DNA from: Sulfuriferula sp047300855
Lineage (GTDB): Bacteria; Pseudomonadota; Gammaproteobacteria; Burkholderiales; Sulfuriferulaceae
Direction: 5' to 3'
Assembly (NCBI RefSeq): GCF_047300855.1
Contig: NZ_CP170197.1
Span: 2,976,001 to 3,040,000, forward strand
DNA: 64,000 nt
Positions 51,354 through 61,251 of this stretch are shown here, piece after piece. The position numbers were made by a program, and so were the translations under genes. The number at the start of each line of letters is the position of its first letter. Within the stretch, counting starts at the first letter, position 1. The notes under the pieces were generated by a model that saw only the letters and a list, made by a program, of their open reading frames with translations, was not told the DNA's origin and ran no database searches.

Positions 51354-52822
51354 AATACAAAGACCTGCGCGATTTCATTGCGCAACTGGAAAAAATCGGC
51401 GAGTTGAAGCGTATCGCCACGCCTGTGAATCCACGCCTGGAAATGACGGAAATATGCGACCGCGTGCTGAAAGCCGCAGGCCCGGCCATCCTGTTCGAGC
51501 ACCCCACTGGCCATACCATGCCGGTGCTCGGCAACCTGTTCGGCACGCCGCGCCGGGTGGCGCTGGGCATGGGCGAAGACTCGGTCGAAGCGCTGCGCGA
51601 AGTGGGCAAGCTGCTGGCTTTCCTGAAAGAACCGGAACCCCCCAAAGGCCTGAAAGACGCCTGGGACAAGCTGCCGGTATTCAAGCAGGTGCTCAACATG
51701 GCGCCCAAAGAAGTGAGCAGCGCCCCATGTCAGGACATCGTCTGGGAGGGTGCCGATGTGGATCTGGCCAAGCTGCCCATCCAGACCTGCTGGCCGGGTG
51801 ACGCCGGGCCGCTCATCACCTGGGGGCTCACCGTCACCCGCGGGCCACACAAAAAACGCCAGAATCTGGGCATCTACCGCCAGCAGGTTATCGCGCCCAA
51901 CAAGGTCATCATGCGCTGGCTGGCGCATCGCGGCGGTGCGCTGGATTTCCGCGAGTTCCAGCTGGCGCATCCGGGTAAACCGTTTCCTGTCGCAGTCGCG
52001 CTGGGTGCCGACCCGGCCACCATTCTCGGCGCGGTGACGCCGGTGCCGGATTCGCTGTCCGAGTACCAGTTCGCCGGGCTGCTGCGTGGCGCAAAAACCG
52101 AAGTGGTGACGTGCCTCGGCAGCGATTTGCAGGTACCCGCCAGCGCCGAGATCGTGCTGGAAGGCGTCATCCATCCCGGCGAAATGGCGCAGGAAGGCCC
52201 GTTCGGCGACCACACCGGTTACTACAACGAGATGGACAGCTTCCCGGTGTTCACCATCGAGCGCATCACCATGCGCAACAATCCCATCTACCACAGCACC
52301 TACACCGGCAAGCCGCCCGACGAACCCGCGGTACTGGGCGTGGCGCTCAACGAAGTGTTCGTGCCGCTGCTGCAAAAACAGTTCAACGAGATCGCCGATT
52401 TCTACCTGCCGCCGGAAGGCTGCTCGTACCGGCTGGCGGTGGTCAGCATCAGGAAAAGCTACCCCGGCCACGCCAAGCGCGTGATGTTCGGCGTATGGAG
52501 CTTCCTGCGCCAGTTCATGTACACCAAGTTCATCGTGGTGGTGGACGACGACATCAACATCCGCGACTGGAAGGAAGTGATCTGGGCGATCACCACGCGC
52601 ATGGATCCGGTACGCGATACGCTGCTGGTGGAAAACACCCCGATTGATTACCTCGATTTCGCCAGCCCGGTGTCCGGCCTGGGCGGCAAGATGGGCATGG
52701 ACGCTACCAACAAATGGCCGGGCGAAACCACGCGCGAATGGGGCACGCCGATTATCATGGACGCCGGCGTGAAACAGCGCGTAGATGCGATGTGGGACGA
52801 ACTCGGTTTGGGCAAGAGCTGA
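51350..52822 (+). CDS. ubiD: UbiD, 3-octaprenyl-4-hydroxybenzoate decarboxylase
   Basis: Prenylated-FMN-dependent decarboxylase of ubiquinone synthesis, 490 residues, near the usual length. It has KYKDLRDFIAQLEKIGELKRI at the start, EGPFGDHTGYYNEMD, and the late ITTRMDPVRD and MGMDATNKW segments typical of UbiD. The TTG at 51350 overlaps the hldC stop as TTGA. It supplies the quinone used by the many quinol oxidases here. No ubiX is in the window. Confidence 0.95.
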   Translation: MKYKDLRDFIAQLEKIGELKRIATPVNPRLEMTEICDRVLKAAGPAILFEHPTGHTMPVLGNLFGTPRRVALGMGEDSVEALREVGKLLAFLKEPEPPKGLKDAWDKLPVFKQVLNMAPKEVSSAPCQDIVWEGADVDLAKLPIQTCWPGDAGPLITWGLTVTRGPHKKRQNLGIYRQQVIAPNKVIMRWLAHRGGALDFREFQLAHPGKPFPVAVALGADPATILGAVTPVPDSLSEYQFAGLLRGAKTEVVTCLGSDLQVPASAEIVLEGVIHPGEMAQEGPFGDHTGYYNEMDSFPVFTIERITMRNNPIYHSTYTGKPPDEPAVLGVALNEVFVPLLQKQFNEIADFYLPPEGCSYRLAVVSIRKSYPGHAKRVMFGVWSFLRQFMYTKFIVVVDDDINIRDWKEVIWAITTRMDPVRDTLLVENTPIDYLDFASPVSGLGGKMGMDATNKWPGETTREWGTPIIMDAGVKQRVDAMWDELGLGKS

Positions 52823-52961
52823 GCAGAGCAGGCGTATGCCGGTACATTCCTGACATAACACCTATATACGCAATGACACGCTTGCGCCTATCATGTCCAG
52901 TCCGTCGTTAAGCTGACAAGCTGCAACGCAGCATAACAATTACTCACCAAGGAGTTCACGC

Positions 52962-53432
52962 ATGAAACGCTTCCTGTTTACCGCCCTCATCGCCATCGCG
53001 GCCAGTCCGGCGCTTGCCGCCGACGTTGGCGTCTCGGTCAATATCGGCCAGCCCGGTTTTTATGGGCAGATCAACATCGGCAACACCTATCCTCGGCCCC
53101 AGCTTATCTATGCTGAACCCATCGTGATTGAGCGCCATCGGTCGTCGCTGCGACCGATTTATCTGCGCGTGCCGCCCGGCCACGCCAAACACTGGCGCAA
53201 ACACTGCCACGAATACAATGCCTGTGGCCGGCCGGTCTATTTCGTCCGCGATAGCTGGTACAACGACGTGTATGTACCGCGCTACCGCGAAGAGCACGGT
53301 GACCGGGGCAGGGAACACGGTTATGAAAACCGTGGCAATCACGGCTATGACAACGAACGGGATCACGGCCGCGGACACGGACACGGGGAAGATCGCGGCC
53401 GGGGTCATGGCAGGGATCGCCATGACGACTAA
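52962..53432 (+). CDS. Exported His/Gly/Arg/Asp-rich protein
   Basis: Protein of 156 residues. A signal peptide covers about 1-19 (ends ALAAD), followed by a region with VPPGHAKHWRKHC. The last ~50 residues repeat His, Gly, Arg, Asp and Glu (GHGHGEDRGRGHGRDRHDD type). The family resembles small exported proteins of unknown function. The His-rich tail could bind metal ions. CAAGGAGTTCACGC precedes the ATG. Confidence 0.8.
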   Translation: MKRFLFTALIAIAASPALAADVGVSVNIGQPGFYGQINIGNTYPRPQLIYAEPIVIERHRSSLRPIYLRVPPGHAKHWRKHCHEYNACGRPVYFVRDSWYNDVYVPRYREEHGDRGREHGYENRGNHGYDNERDHGRGHGHGEDRGRGHGRDRHDD

Positions 53433-53519
53433 ACGTCGTCAGTAGTTAAATAATGCTGCCGCGCCCCGGCATACCCAACGCCGAGGCGCAGTTCCGGACG
53501 ATGGCCCAAATCCGTAAAT

Positions 53520-54941
53520 CTAGCGGCCGTTGTAAACCCATTCCAGCAACGCATCCTGCGCAGCGCCACCCGCCGCCGCATTCGTGTCGTTGATATCAAA
53601 CACCACCACAAAACGCTTCCCGGTTTGGTCGAACACATAACCGGCGATGGTTTTGACGCCTTCCAGCGTGCCGGTCTTGATGTGCGCATGGCCTGCCAGC
53701 GGGGTGTCCTTGCCGCGCGACTTCATGGTGCCGTCCACGGCGGCAATGGGCAACGCGGATTCAAGCTCGGCAAACACCGGGCTGTTGTAGGCGGCCAGTA
53801 ATAATTGCGCCATGCTGTGCGGACTGATGCGCTCGATGCGCGACAGGCCGGAGCCGTTTTCCAGCACCAGTTCGGGAAAATGCAAGCCTTTGCCGGCCAG
53901 CCAGACGCGCACCACGTCAGCCGATTTTTGTGTGTTTCCGGGCGCACCATTCTTCACCGCGCCCAGGCTCAGAAACAGACTGCGCGCCATGACGTTATTG
54001 CTGAATTTGTTGAGGCTGCGCACCACCTCGGCCAGCGGCGGCGACTCGAATACGACCAAACGTTGCGCGCTGGCTGGCACTTCGCCTGTACGCCAGTTGC
54101 CGGTGAAACGCGCCCCGGATTCCTGCCACAGCATGCGGAATGCATCCGCCACCGATACGCTGGCGTCACCCAGATTGAACGCGGTGCTTTTCTCGCCGCA
54201 CGCCGCAGCGTAATTGCCATTCAGCACCAGACGGCTATTGCCGTTGTCGGGCAGCCATTGGATATCGATACGGTCGCGCCATTCGCCGCATGGTGCATTG
54301 TCGAGTTGCAGTTTGTTGACCAGACGCATGCCCGGCGGCAACGGGTCGGCGTAAACAGCCACGCCGCCGGATAATGGCGTGAGGCGCAGTGCCGTGCTGT
54401 TGAAATTGACCATCAGCGCGGCTGGAACCGCGTTGTAGGCACGCCCCGGTTCGCCGTCGAAACTTGCCGGGTCAGCGGCGGGCAAGCTGAAATAACTTTG
54501 GTCCAGCACCAGATCGCCGCGAATCTCGCGCACGCCCCGGCTACGCAACTCGCGCAGCAGCAGCCAGAAACGCTCCAGGGTCAGTTGCGGGTCGCCATAG
54601 CCCTTGATGTAGAGGTTGCCGGTGAGCACGCCATCGACCAGACTGCCGTCGGTATAGACCTCGGTTTTCCAGGTATAGGCAGGGCCCAGCAGTTCCAGCG
54701 CGGCATAGCTGGTCACCAGTTTCATGGTCGAGGCGGGGTTAAAGGACAGCCTGTCATCATGGCTCAGCAGTGGTGCATGCTTGCCTGCTTCCCATACCAC
54801 CACACCGACATGGCTGGCCGGGATATTGGCCTGGCGCAGTGCAGCCTGCACCGATGCGGGCAAGGCGCCATTGCCCGCCCATGCAGTGCTCCATACCAGC
54901 AATAAAACCAGCCACTGAACACGCAAAATCATCGTACGCAT
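53520..54941 (-). CDS. dacB: DacB (PBP4), D-alanyl-D-alanine carboxypeptidase/endopeptidase
   Basis: Periplasmic low-molecular-mass penicillin-binding protein of 473 residues. A signal peptide covers about 1-22 from the ATG at 54941, with ATG 54932 as an alternative. Motifs: STMK at 71-74, an SxN-type segment in the second half, and KTG at 422-424. The large insert between motifs is typical of class C PBP4. Upstream in-frame codons lack a signal peptide or ribosome-binding site. Confidence 0.93.
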   Translation of the reverse strand: MRTMILRVQWLVLLLVWSTAWAGNGALPASVQAALRQANIPASHVGVVVWEAGKHAPLLSHDDRLSFNPASTMKLVTSYAALELLGPAYTWKTEVYTDGSLVDGVLTGNLYIKGYGDPQLTLERFWLLLRELRSRGVREIRGDLVLDQSYFSLPAADPASFDGEPGRAYNAVPAALMVNFNSTALRLTPLSGGVAVYADPLPPGMRLVNKLQLDNAPCGEWRDRIDIQWLPDNGNSRLVLNGNYAAACGEKSTAFNLGDASVSVADAFRMLWQESGARFTGNWRTGEVPASAQRLVVFESPPLAEVVRSLNKFSNNVMARSLFLSLGAVKNGAPGNTQKSADVVRVWLAGKGLHFPELVLENGSGLSRIERISPHSMAQLLLAAYNSPVFAELESALPIAAVDGTMKSRGKDTPLAGHAHIKTGTLEGVKTIAGYVFDQTGKRFVVVFDINDTNAAAGGAAQDALLEWVYNGR

Positions 54942-54975
54942 GGGCAGACAGCTCACGGCTGATCGCAAGGCGCGC

Positions 54976-55932
54976 TTACTCTCCTGCATCGCAACGGCAC
55001 AGAGTAGATTGCGGTGCACGCGCCGCAGGGCGCCGGCCGAGATTGCCCAGCACCAGCGCACCCATGACGATCAACGCGCCGGTCAGTTCTGCGGCGCTCA
55101 GGCGATGGCCCTGCAACCAGCCGATGATCAGAGCGGTGACAGGCACAAAATTGATAAACAGCACGCCGCCCGCGCCGAGTGTCTTGATGCCCATGTTCCA
55201 CGCCAGCACCGCGACCACGCCGGCAAACAGGATCATATAAATCAATTCGCCGGAGAGTCCGGCCAGCGTAGACGCCGAAGGTACATGTGCAATGCCCGCC
55301 AGCGTAGCCAGCAAGGTAATCCCCACGATGCTGGGCACGGCCATCAGGCAGCTCAGCGAGGTGTAACGCAGCGGCGACCAGCCGGGGAAATCCTGCGCGC
55401 CCAGCGTGTAGATCACCCAGCACAGCGCACCGGCCAGAATCAGCAAATCCGCCCTCACCTCACCGCCATGCAGCAGCGCGCTCAGATGCCCTTTGGTAAT
55501 GACCAGCGCGACACCACCCAGGGCCAGTACGATTGCAACCATATTCAATGGCGTGGGGCGTACCCCGCGCCACAGCGCATTCACCAGTACACCCAATAGC
55601 GGCATCAGCGCCATGATGATGGCGCCATGCTCCGGCTGCGAACGCGACAAACCCAAAAACGCCAGGATGCTGAAGCCGGCAAAACCCGCCGTGCCATACG
55701 CCCATAGCGATAGAACGCGTGACTCGAAACGCAGCATGCTGCGCCCCTCGATTGCGGCCAGCAAGGCTACAAACAACAGCGCACCGCTGCCATAGCGAAT
55801 CAGCGTGAGCCAGAATGCATCCAGCGTCACCAGCGCCGATTTGGCCACCGGGAACATGCCGCCCCACAACACAGCGGCCAGCAACAAGGCCAGCATGCCT
55901 GTGAAAAGCCCGGGGTTGCGCTGTTGAGCCAT
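54976..55932 (-). CDS. EamA-family DMT transporter
   Basis: Integral membrane protein of 318 residues with ten predicted helices arranged as two EamA repeats (LLLAAVLWGGMFPVAKSAL at the start, and LAWNMGIKTLGAGG in the second). Family members export metabolites such as amino acids. Substrate unknown. Ends 34 bp before dacB on the same strand. Confidence 0.9.
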   Translation of the reverse strand: MAQQRNPGLFTGMLALLLAAVLWGGMFPVAKSALVTLDAFWLTLIRYGSGALLFVALLAAIEGRSMLRFESRVLSLWAYGTAGFAGFSILAFLGLSRSQPEHGAIIMALMPLLGVLVNALWRGVRPTPLNMVAIVLALGGVALVITKGHLSALLHGGEVRADLLILAGALCWVIYTLGAQDFPGWSPLRYTSLSCLMAVPSIVGITLLATLAGIAHVPSASTLAGLSGELIYMILFAGVVAVLAWNMGIKTLGAGGVLFINFVPVTALIIGWLQGHRLSAAELTGALIVMGALVLGNLGRRPAARAPQSTLCRCDAGE

Positions 55933-55984
55933 GACCTTAGCTTTATCTGGTCTGAATTGATCGCAGATGCATTGATTGACGCGA

Positions 55985-56284
55985 TTATTGGTTCCACATC
56001 ACGTCGGATTTCGCCGCCGCTGCCGCTTCCAGCAACTTGATCAGCGGCAAGGCACGGTGCGACAGACTCACCGAGGGTTCGTCGGCATTGTCATCGGCTG
56101 CTGCGCCGGATTGCGGCGCTGCTGTCACGCCTGCCTGCAACCGCTGTAACGCAGCAGGCACATCAGCGGCCAGAATCGCTCCCGGCACCGTGGCGCTGTG
56201 CCCCATCAACTTGATCAGGCCAAGCGCCACATCACCAAACATGGTGATGTCCGCATACGCGTCGGTACGAAAAGTGATAAGCAT
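55985..56284 (-). CDS. DUF1840-family protein
   Basis: Protein of 99 residues starting MLITFRTDAYADITMFGDVA with the C-terminal ALPLIKLLEAAAAAKSDVMW. This matches DUF1840, a small family mostly in betaproteobacteria with no known function. The central segment is Ala-rich and acidic and may be a linker. Confidence 0.88.
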   Translation of the reverse strand: MLITFRTDAYADITMFGDVALGLIKLMGHSATVPGAILAADVPAALQRLQAGVTAAPQSGAAADDNADEPSVSLSHRALPLIKLLEAAAAAKSDVMWNQ

Positions 56285-56354
56285 GATGAGGTCCTTGAAG
56301 TTGGATTGGCCGGAATTAGACCCATTATATCCTTGGGTCCACCGGTAAACGGAA

Positions 56355-56870
56355 TCACAAAAACTGCGTTCTCAGCTTGACGATTTCCCACGCCTTGAGC
56401 TTCTGCGCGCGTGTCAACGAAGCATGCGCCGGGCTGGTAGAGGGCAGGCGTTGATAGTGCAGCTGAGCTGCCAGGCCGAGGCTTGGCAATACATGTTTAC
56501 GATAACAGGCTTCCGCCTTGGCGCCATTGAAAAAAACATGGGCGATATCCGGATGCGCCCGATGGAACGATGCGAAATCATTGGCAATGATGGAGGCATC
56601 GTCAATATCGGAATCCAGGCTGCCCTCGCGCGTGCAGGACTTCAGCACGTCCCAGAGCGCGATGCCATTGGCCTTCAGTACCTGCATTCTGGCCTGGTAT
56701 GGCAGCTCTGCATGGGCGCCCACCAGTTCACCCAATATCGGCCAGAACGCGTTGCGCGGATGGGCATAATATTGCTGTGCCTGCAATGAAAGCTTGCCCG
56801 GCATGCTGCCCAGAATCAGCACGCGCGCCTGCGCATCGGCAATGGGTAAAAAGCTATGGACTTGGGACAT
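56355..56870 (-). CDS. DNA-deoxyinosine glycosylase (UDG superfamily)
   Basis: Base-excision repair enzyme of 171 residues. LILGSMPGKLSL and YAHPRNAFWPI near the N-terminus match the hypoxanthine-DNA glycosylase (HDG, family 6) branch, and the late RLPSTSPAHASL fits the second motif. The ATG at 56870 opens the conserved part; the frame extends upstream without a ribosome-binding site. It should remove hypoxanthine from deaminated adenine. Confidence 0.85.
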   Translation of the reverse strand: MSQVHSFLPIADAQARVLILGSMPGKLSLQAQQYYAHPRNAFWPILGELVGAHAELPYQARMQVLKANGIALWDVLKSCTREGSLDSDIDDASIIANDFASFHRAHPDIAHVFFNGAKAEACYRKHVLPSLGLAAQLHYQRLPSTSPAHASLTRAQKLKAWEIVKLRTQFL

Positions 56871-57162
56871 GGCAACGTGGATGGAACAATTACCTATAGA
56901 GTGCATCGTTCGCAATGCGTTCGCGGATTTTTCAAGCTGGGACAGGTTTTTGGTATGCAAAGGTTGCTTTAGCAGCTTGCCACGTTACCCATTTTGCCTC
57001 ATGCCTATCTATTTCGTCCGGCGCCAGTGTGGGTGCACGGCGCCAGAATCACCCGTTATCTGGATTCAAAATCCGTTCACCTAAACCTTTTAGACACGGA
57101 CTTTACCGCTTGGTCTGCAATGACTCGAACCAGCGTTTGTCTTTGGCAAAGTGATAATCAGG

Positions 57163-57390
57163 CTATTTATTCTTCGTCCTTTTCGCTATTTCAGCCATCC
57201 TCTCGCGCCATTCATTGAGTTCCTTGTCCTCTATCTCAAGCTGAATCGCCACAACTTCCAGGGCGCTCAGTTTTTTATCTTCGAGTCTGCGCATTAACTT
57301 TGTACGCATTCTCGACAACAGGCGCTCCGTTTCTTCCTCGGTCAAAAGCTTGGCTTTTTCGAGGTACTCCTCATCAGGCGTTTTTCTCAT
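57163..57390 (-). CDS. Small coiled-coil protein, unknown function
   Basis: Charged protein of 75 residues, almost entirely alpha-helical with heptad-like Leu spacing (YLEKAKLLTEEETERLLSRM, then ALEVVAIQLEIEDKELNEW). No family recognised. It stands alone between gene-poor stretches (56871-57162 and 57391-57494). Its clear compositional bias and good start support a real gene. Confidence 0.65.
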   Translation of the reverse strand: MRKTPDEEYLEKAKLLTEEETERLLSRMRTKLMRRLEDKKLSALEVVAIQLEIEDKELNEWRERMAEIAKRTKNK

Positions 57391-57494
57391 CGCAATTCAT
57401 CCTAGAATTAATGGAAAAAGACATTTTAATGCTACAACATTACCTGATCGTCTCGCTACCTCGGCCGGAGCCACGCTTCTGGAGTGCTTTCAAG

Positions 57495-58097
57495 TCATGC
57501 GGGGATACCGGTGGCCAGATGCAAACATCTCTCGACCTCCGCCGCGACCAATTGATGGGCCAACGCATTCGGATGCTTGCGATCTGCGCTCCATATCCGC
57601 GGGTCATGAGTGCTCGCCAGATGCCAGCAATCCACACAGATGCACTGATACTGCCCGCTTAAATCCCGAATAATGGCGTGCGCCTCTTGCAGACGCGCGC
57701 AGGTCCGCGCAGCGAGCCGGGCAGGCAGGATAGAAGCCGGATTCAGCAAGGTAAAGGAGATCACTGTCGCGCCTTGCTTCCTGAATGCGCGAAACAGCGC
57801 TTCCAGTGCATCCCGATATTGCGGCGGCGACCAGTGCGGCGACAGGACGTCATTTCCGCCACTCAGAATGCTGACCAGATCCGGGCGCAGCGCCACAGCT
57901 TCGGGACACTGCCGGGTGTGGACATCCTGTGTGGTATGACCATGTTGAGCCAGGTTGTCATAACGCAGGCCGGGATTGGTCCGGCGCAATGCATGAGCGA
58001 TACGGTCAGCCCAGCGCAGTGATTCAACGCCCGGAACACTGTCACCCACGCTGGCTGTAATGCTGTCGCCCAGGGCCACAAAATGGTTCCAGTGCAT
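57495..58097 (-). CDS. SGNH/GDSL-type hydrolase
   Basis: Esterase-fold protein of 200 residues with block I ALGDSIT (about 8-14, nucleophile Ser), block III GGNDV and a block V-like HPNALAHQ with the catalytic His. No signal peptide, so probably cytoplasmic. Its stop lies 103 bp from the neighbouring small gene, and its start is 5 bp after the GST-like gene, suggesting an operon. Confidence 0.87.
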   Translation of the reverse strand: MHWNHFVALGDSITASVGDSVPGVESLRWADRIAHALRRTNPGLRYDNLAQHGHTTQDVHTRQCPEAVALRPDLVSILSGGNDVLSPHWSPPQYRDALEALFRAFRKQGATVISFTLLNPASILPARLAARTCARLQEAHAIIRDLSGQYQCICVDCWHLASTHDPRIWSADRKHPNALAHQLVAAEVERCLHLATGIPA

Positions 58098-58102
58098 GGT
58101 GG

Positions 58103-59059
58103 CTACCGCACGTTTGCGGTGGCGAGATGCTGGCGTACCTTCCCGCTGCGCAAACTGACAAAGTAGTGAAATGGCATGGCCAGCATGCCCCATGTCCAGA
58201 TATGGTTCTGGTCGTTAGCGGACAAGTCTCCGTGGCTCTGAAATGGCAACGAAGCCGTCAACGTGCGCAGCCTGCGGCGCACCGGCGGTTTGTGTTTTCT
58301 GGCGTTCGCAATGCCGGTTTGATACAGGAAATGGCTTTCTCCACCGCAGCGGGCTATGGTTTGGAGATGGCGTTCAAACAGACCCTGCAGGCGCGGATGT
58401 TCCGCAAAGAAAGGCACGACAGTCAGCGGCCTGATCTGTGCGGCAAACGCGATATCCGCTGCAGAAAACATGTCGCCGACGATAAACGCCCTGCCCTCCA
58501 GTTGCGCGGCGAGCTGCAACAGATATGCCTCCAACGCTTCATACAGCCCCAACGATTCCGAGCGATGAAACGCAAAACGTTTGCTCAGCAGGATTCCAAG
58601 GCATGCCCCGGCGACGGAACGAAGCACGGGTGCGCTGAACAGCCCCCTGCCCCGATGGGACAGAAACAGATCGGCCAACAGGTCCGGGCATTCAAGTATG
58701 ACCTGGGTGTAGCCAAAGCGGCGTGCCGGTATTCCCAGCAATGTGTCGAATTCGACCAGCTTTGCATCGATCGCTTCCCGGTTGGTTTGATCGCCGGGGA
58801 AAAGATTCGGCGCCTCCGGGTAATTGGCTGCGAGATAGCGCAGTATCGGCGTCGAATCCATGACAAACCTGCCGGTGCGTGCATCATGGATGGCCGGCAC
58901 CGTGTGGCCGGGCAGATGCGCAGGCAAGGGGTGTTCGTGCAACTGGCTCTTGTTGAAGGCGTCGATGCCCACCATGCACCATTTCAGACCCATGTAGTGA
59001 AGCGCCAGGCGGATCTTCTCGCAATAATGCGACCAGTGCAGCTCGTAAAGAGTAATCAT
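58103..59059 (-). CDS. Glutathione S-transferase family protein
   Basis: Protein of 318 residues. An N-terminal thioredoxin-fold domain (ITLYELHWSHYCEKIRLAL, VMDSTPILRYLA) precedes a helical GST-C domain (AFIVGDMFSAADIAFAAQI). It is longer than typical GSTs (about 200-220) because of an extra C-terminal tail of about 60 residues. Substrate unknown. The SGNH hydrolase follows by 5 bp. Confidence 0.87.
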   Translation of the reverse strand: MITLYELHWSHYCEKIRLALHYMGLKWCMVGIDAFNKSQLHEHPLPAHLPGHTVPAIHDARTGRFVMDSTPILRYLAANYPEAPNLFPGDQTNREAIDAKLVEFDTLLGIPARRFGYTQVILECPDLLADLFLSHRGRGLFSAPVLRSVAGACLGILLSKRFAFHRSESLGLYEALEAYLLQLAAQLEGRAFIVGDMFSAADIAFAAQIRPLTVVPFFAEHPRLQGLFERHLQTIARCGGESHFLYQTGIANARKHKPPVRRRLRTLTASLPFQSHGDLSANDQNHIWTWGMLAMPFHYFVSLRSGKVRQHLATANVR

Positions 59060-59139
59060 TGCACCCCCTTGCCTGACCGGACCGGGAGCAGGCGCGCAAT
59101 GAGACCTGTTGCAGCGCCCGCAGCGGATGGTTTATTGCC

Positions 59140-59448
59140 CTAATTTGGCACCGAAATATTGCGCAACTCCACGCGTACCACCGAAATGGCATTGTTCATT
59201 TTTTTGAACCTCCAGAAACCGAAGATACCCGTCAACACGCCGCTCGGGATGCAGATAATCCCCACAGCAGTAAACCAGTTCTGATGCGAGAAATGAATAA
59301 TCGATACGCCGGCAATGAGCAATGCAACCGCTGAGCGCAGATACGACAGGAAGGTTCTCTCATTCGCCAGCAGCGTACGATCAATAGCCAGTTGATCTCT
59401 CAAAATCAGCTCTGCTGCCTCAAACCGTGAATATGGGCCGTGTTCCAT
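59140..59448 (-). CDS. DUF202/YidH-family membrane protein
   Basis: Protein of 102 residues with the DUF202 core LANERTFLSYLRSAVALLIAG, then two more predicted helices. Start at 59448 has AAGGAGACCCTG a little upstream. Function unknown; homologues are small inner-membrane proteins, some fused to transport or storage functions. Confidence 0.87.
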   Translation of the reverse strand: MEHGPYSRFEAAELILRDQLAIDRTLLANERTFLSYLRSAVALLIAGVSIIHFSHQNWFTAVGIICIPSGVLTGIFGFWRFKKMNNAISVVRVELRNISVPN

Positions 59449-59644
59449 CTTGCCAGGGTCTCCTTGAATGAAGATAGTTAGAAATGAAAAGTCCCCAGTT
59501 GCAGTGCAAAGCACCGCATGATTGGGGACCGGGAATATATGAGCTGTCAGGCGCCATGGGCGGCCATTATAAACTTACCAGCCGCGATGTGGGGTTTGGC
59601 GGGGAATTCAGTACTCGCAGGTATGCTGATCACTCGATCCGCAC

Positions 59645-60580
59645 TCAAAACCAGAACGACGTATCCTTCAGCAAAAATTCAACATAGGACATGTAATGCG
59701 ATCCATCGCAGGAGAAGGTCAGGCTGATCATGCCGTTGAAAATGTTGATCGAGGCCGTGCGCAGATAGATGGTTGGATCGGCAAAGCGCAAGGATTGCAT
59801 GGTACTCAAAATTCGTGCGATATCATGCTGCGGAATGGCCGCATCATTCGGGTAGGGGCGCGGCGGAAATACCAGGCAGATGTCTGGATCGCTCAAAGCC
59901 TCGTGATCCAGCATGCGATAGCGGAACGGGTCATCCACGGTCCAGATGGTCGCCTGACTGCTGGAAAAGTGAATCTGGCACTGAAATACGCCGCGCAGCG
60001 TCAGCAATTCTTCAAGAATGGATAAAGCTTGTTCCAGATTACCGTCCATGGGGCTGTCCACGCGGCATTGCTGAAACACCGTGCCGCGAATGGCCGGGTC
60101 GCCCTTCACCTGCCGCCAATAACCCGGTTCTTCGTAGAGTTCGGACGTTACCGGCAGATCGCGCAGGTCAAAGTCGGCGCCCAGATAGCCCAGCATGCCG
60201 GAATCCGAGCGCACCACCTGTAGCGCCGTGAGTGACGGCCGGCGCCCCATCAGGCTGATGTATGCATCGGAAAGCAAAAACCCCCATGCCGGTACGGCCT
60301 CCTTCATATACGGGCGCTGCGAACGGTCGCGCCCGTAATGTTCAGGCGCCAGCCCCTCCTGACCGACATTGTCACAAATCTGGGTGCCATCGGTATTCAG
60401 GCAATACAAAAAAGCGCAATAAGGCACGCTGGCAAAACCTTGAGCAAGAATCTCATTCAATTGCTCGCGATTGCCCCACGCCGGCTTGCATTGTTCAGCC
60501 AGACGCGCCAGCGGTTCGTGCAGCTTGCGCGCCAGCTCTTCCCGTTGCAGATAGATGCACTCTTTCCATGAATTTTTCAT
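59645..60580 (-). CDS. Stand-alone PDC/Cache sensor-domain protein
   Basis: Protein of 311 residues. The middle (about 50-160) has the PDC/Cache pattern, including RDRSQRPYMKEA, DAYISLMGRRPSLTALQVV and LGADFDLRDLP, which usually sits outside the membrane in receptors. Here there is neither membrane helix nor kinase, GGDEF or chemotaxis output. The remainder (about 190-311) matches nothing I know. It may bind a small ligand in the cytoplasm. Confidence 0.75.
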   Translation of the reverse strand: MKNSWKECIYLQREELARKLHEPLARLAEQCKPAWGNREQLNEILAQGFASVPYCAFLYCLNTDGTQICDNVGQEGLAPEHYGRDRSQRPYMKEAVPAWGFLLSDAYISLMGRRPSLTALQVVRSDSGMLGYLGADFDLRDLPVTSELYEEPGYWRQVKGDPAIRGTVFQQCRVDSPMDGNLEQALSILEELLTLRGVFQCQIHFSSSQATIWTVDDPFRYRMLDHEALSDPDICLVFPPRPYPNDAAIPQHDIARILSTMQSLRFADPTIYLRTASINIFNGMISLTFSCDGSHYMSYVEFLLKDTSFWF

Positions 60581-60891
60581 GTTTTTACAAATAGAATCTC
60601 GCGTGATTGAAAAAATTTCGCGGCAGCTTGCGTATCCGGAACAGCCATGGCTCGAGCATTGATTTGGATAACGTCGGTAGGCAAATGGTTTCCGGATTCA
60701 TCCCCTGAGCACACCGCAAAAATAAGGAAAGGAAACCAGTGTTCAGTAAACCCTGCCGGACATCAACTAAATTAGACCAAGCCGGTTACAGGATTACAAC
60801 AACAATAAATCAGGAACAACAACTGGGGTAAAGCATCATGCCCGCTGAACTTGCCGCATACAGGAAATGGCTTTCCCGTTTGGCGGTGTAT
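60581..60891. other. Intergenic region, no gene seen
   Basis: The 311 bp between the Cache-like gene and the DUF488 gene show no convincing reading frame or strong promoter on either strand. Confidence 0.5.
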
Positions 60892-61251
60892 CTAAACGGC
60901 CCGCGCAGAGAATTGTTCCAGATAGCGTTTCAAAACAATCGCGCTGTTGTGCTGTTCATCTTTCGCCGCGAAAACCAGCGTTATTGTGGCGTGCTGGGCC
61001 ATCAGTTTTAACTGGGCAAGCAGCGCGGATTTTTCAGCCAATTCGGTTTTGTAACGGGTCTGGAATTCGGTCCATCGGACGGGGTCATGAGAAAACCATT
61101 TGCGCAGTTCCGTGCTCGGAGCGATTTCTTTCAGCCATACATCCACCTTCGCGTGCTGTTTATCCAGCCCCCGCGGCCACAGCCTTTCAACAAGAACGCG
61201 CGTACCGTCCTGTGCATCCGGCGCTGCGTAGACACGCTTCAGCTTTATCAT
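60892..61251 (-). CDS. DUF488/YeaO-family protein
   Basis: Protein of 119 residues with RVLVERLWPRGL and WLKEIAPSTELRKWFSHDPVRW, the DUF488 signature. Function unknown. The ATG overlaps the stop of the upstream gene (61248-61592) by 4 nt, so the two are co-translated. A pairing of these families recurs in other proteobacteria as far as I recall. Confidence 0.9.
   Translation of the reverse strand: MIKLKRVYAAPDAQDGTRVLVERLWPRGLDKQHAKVDVWLKEIAPSTELRKWFSHDPVRWTEFQTRYKTELAEKSALLAQLKLMAQHATITLVFAAKDEQHNSAIVLKRYLEQFSARAV

Noticed and set aside
51197..52861. 554-codon open frame antisense to ubiD
   Set aside because: It is a GC-rich shadow of ubiD, with low-complexity His/Arg/Gln-rich translation and no recognisable domain.
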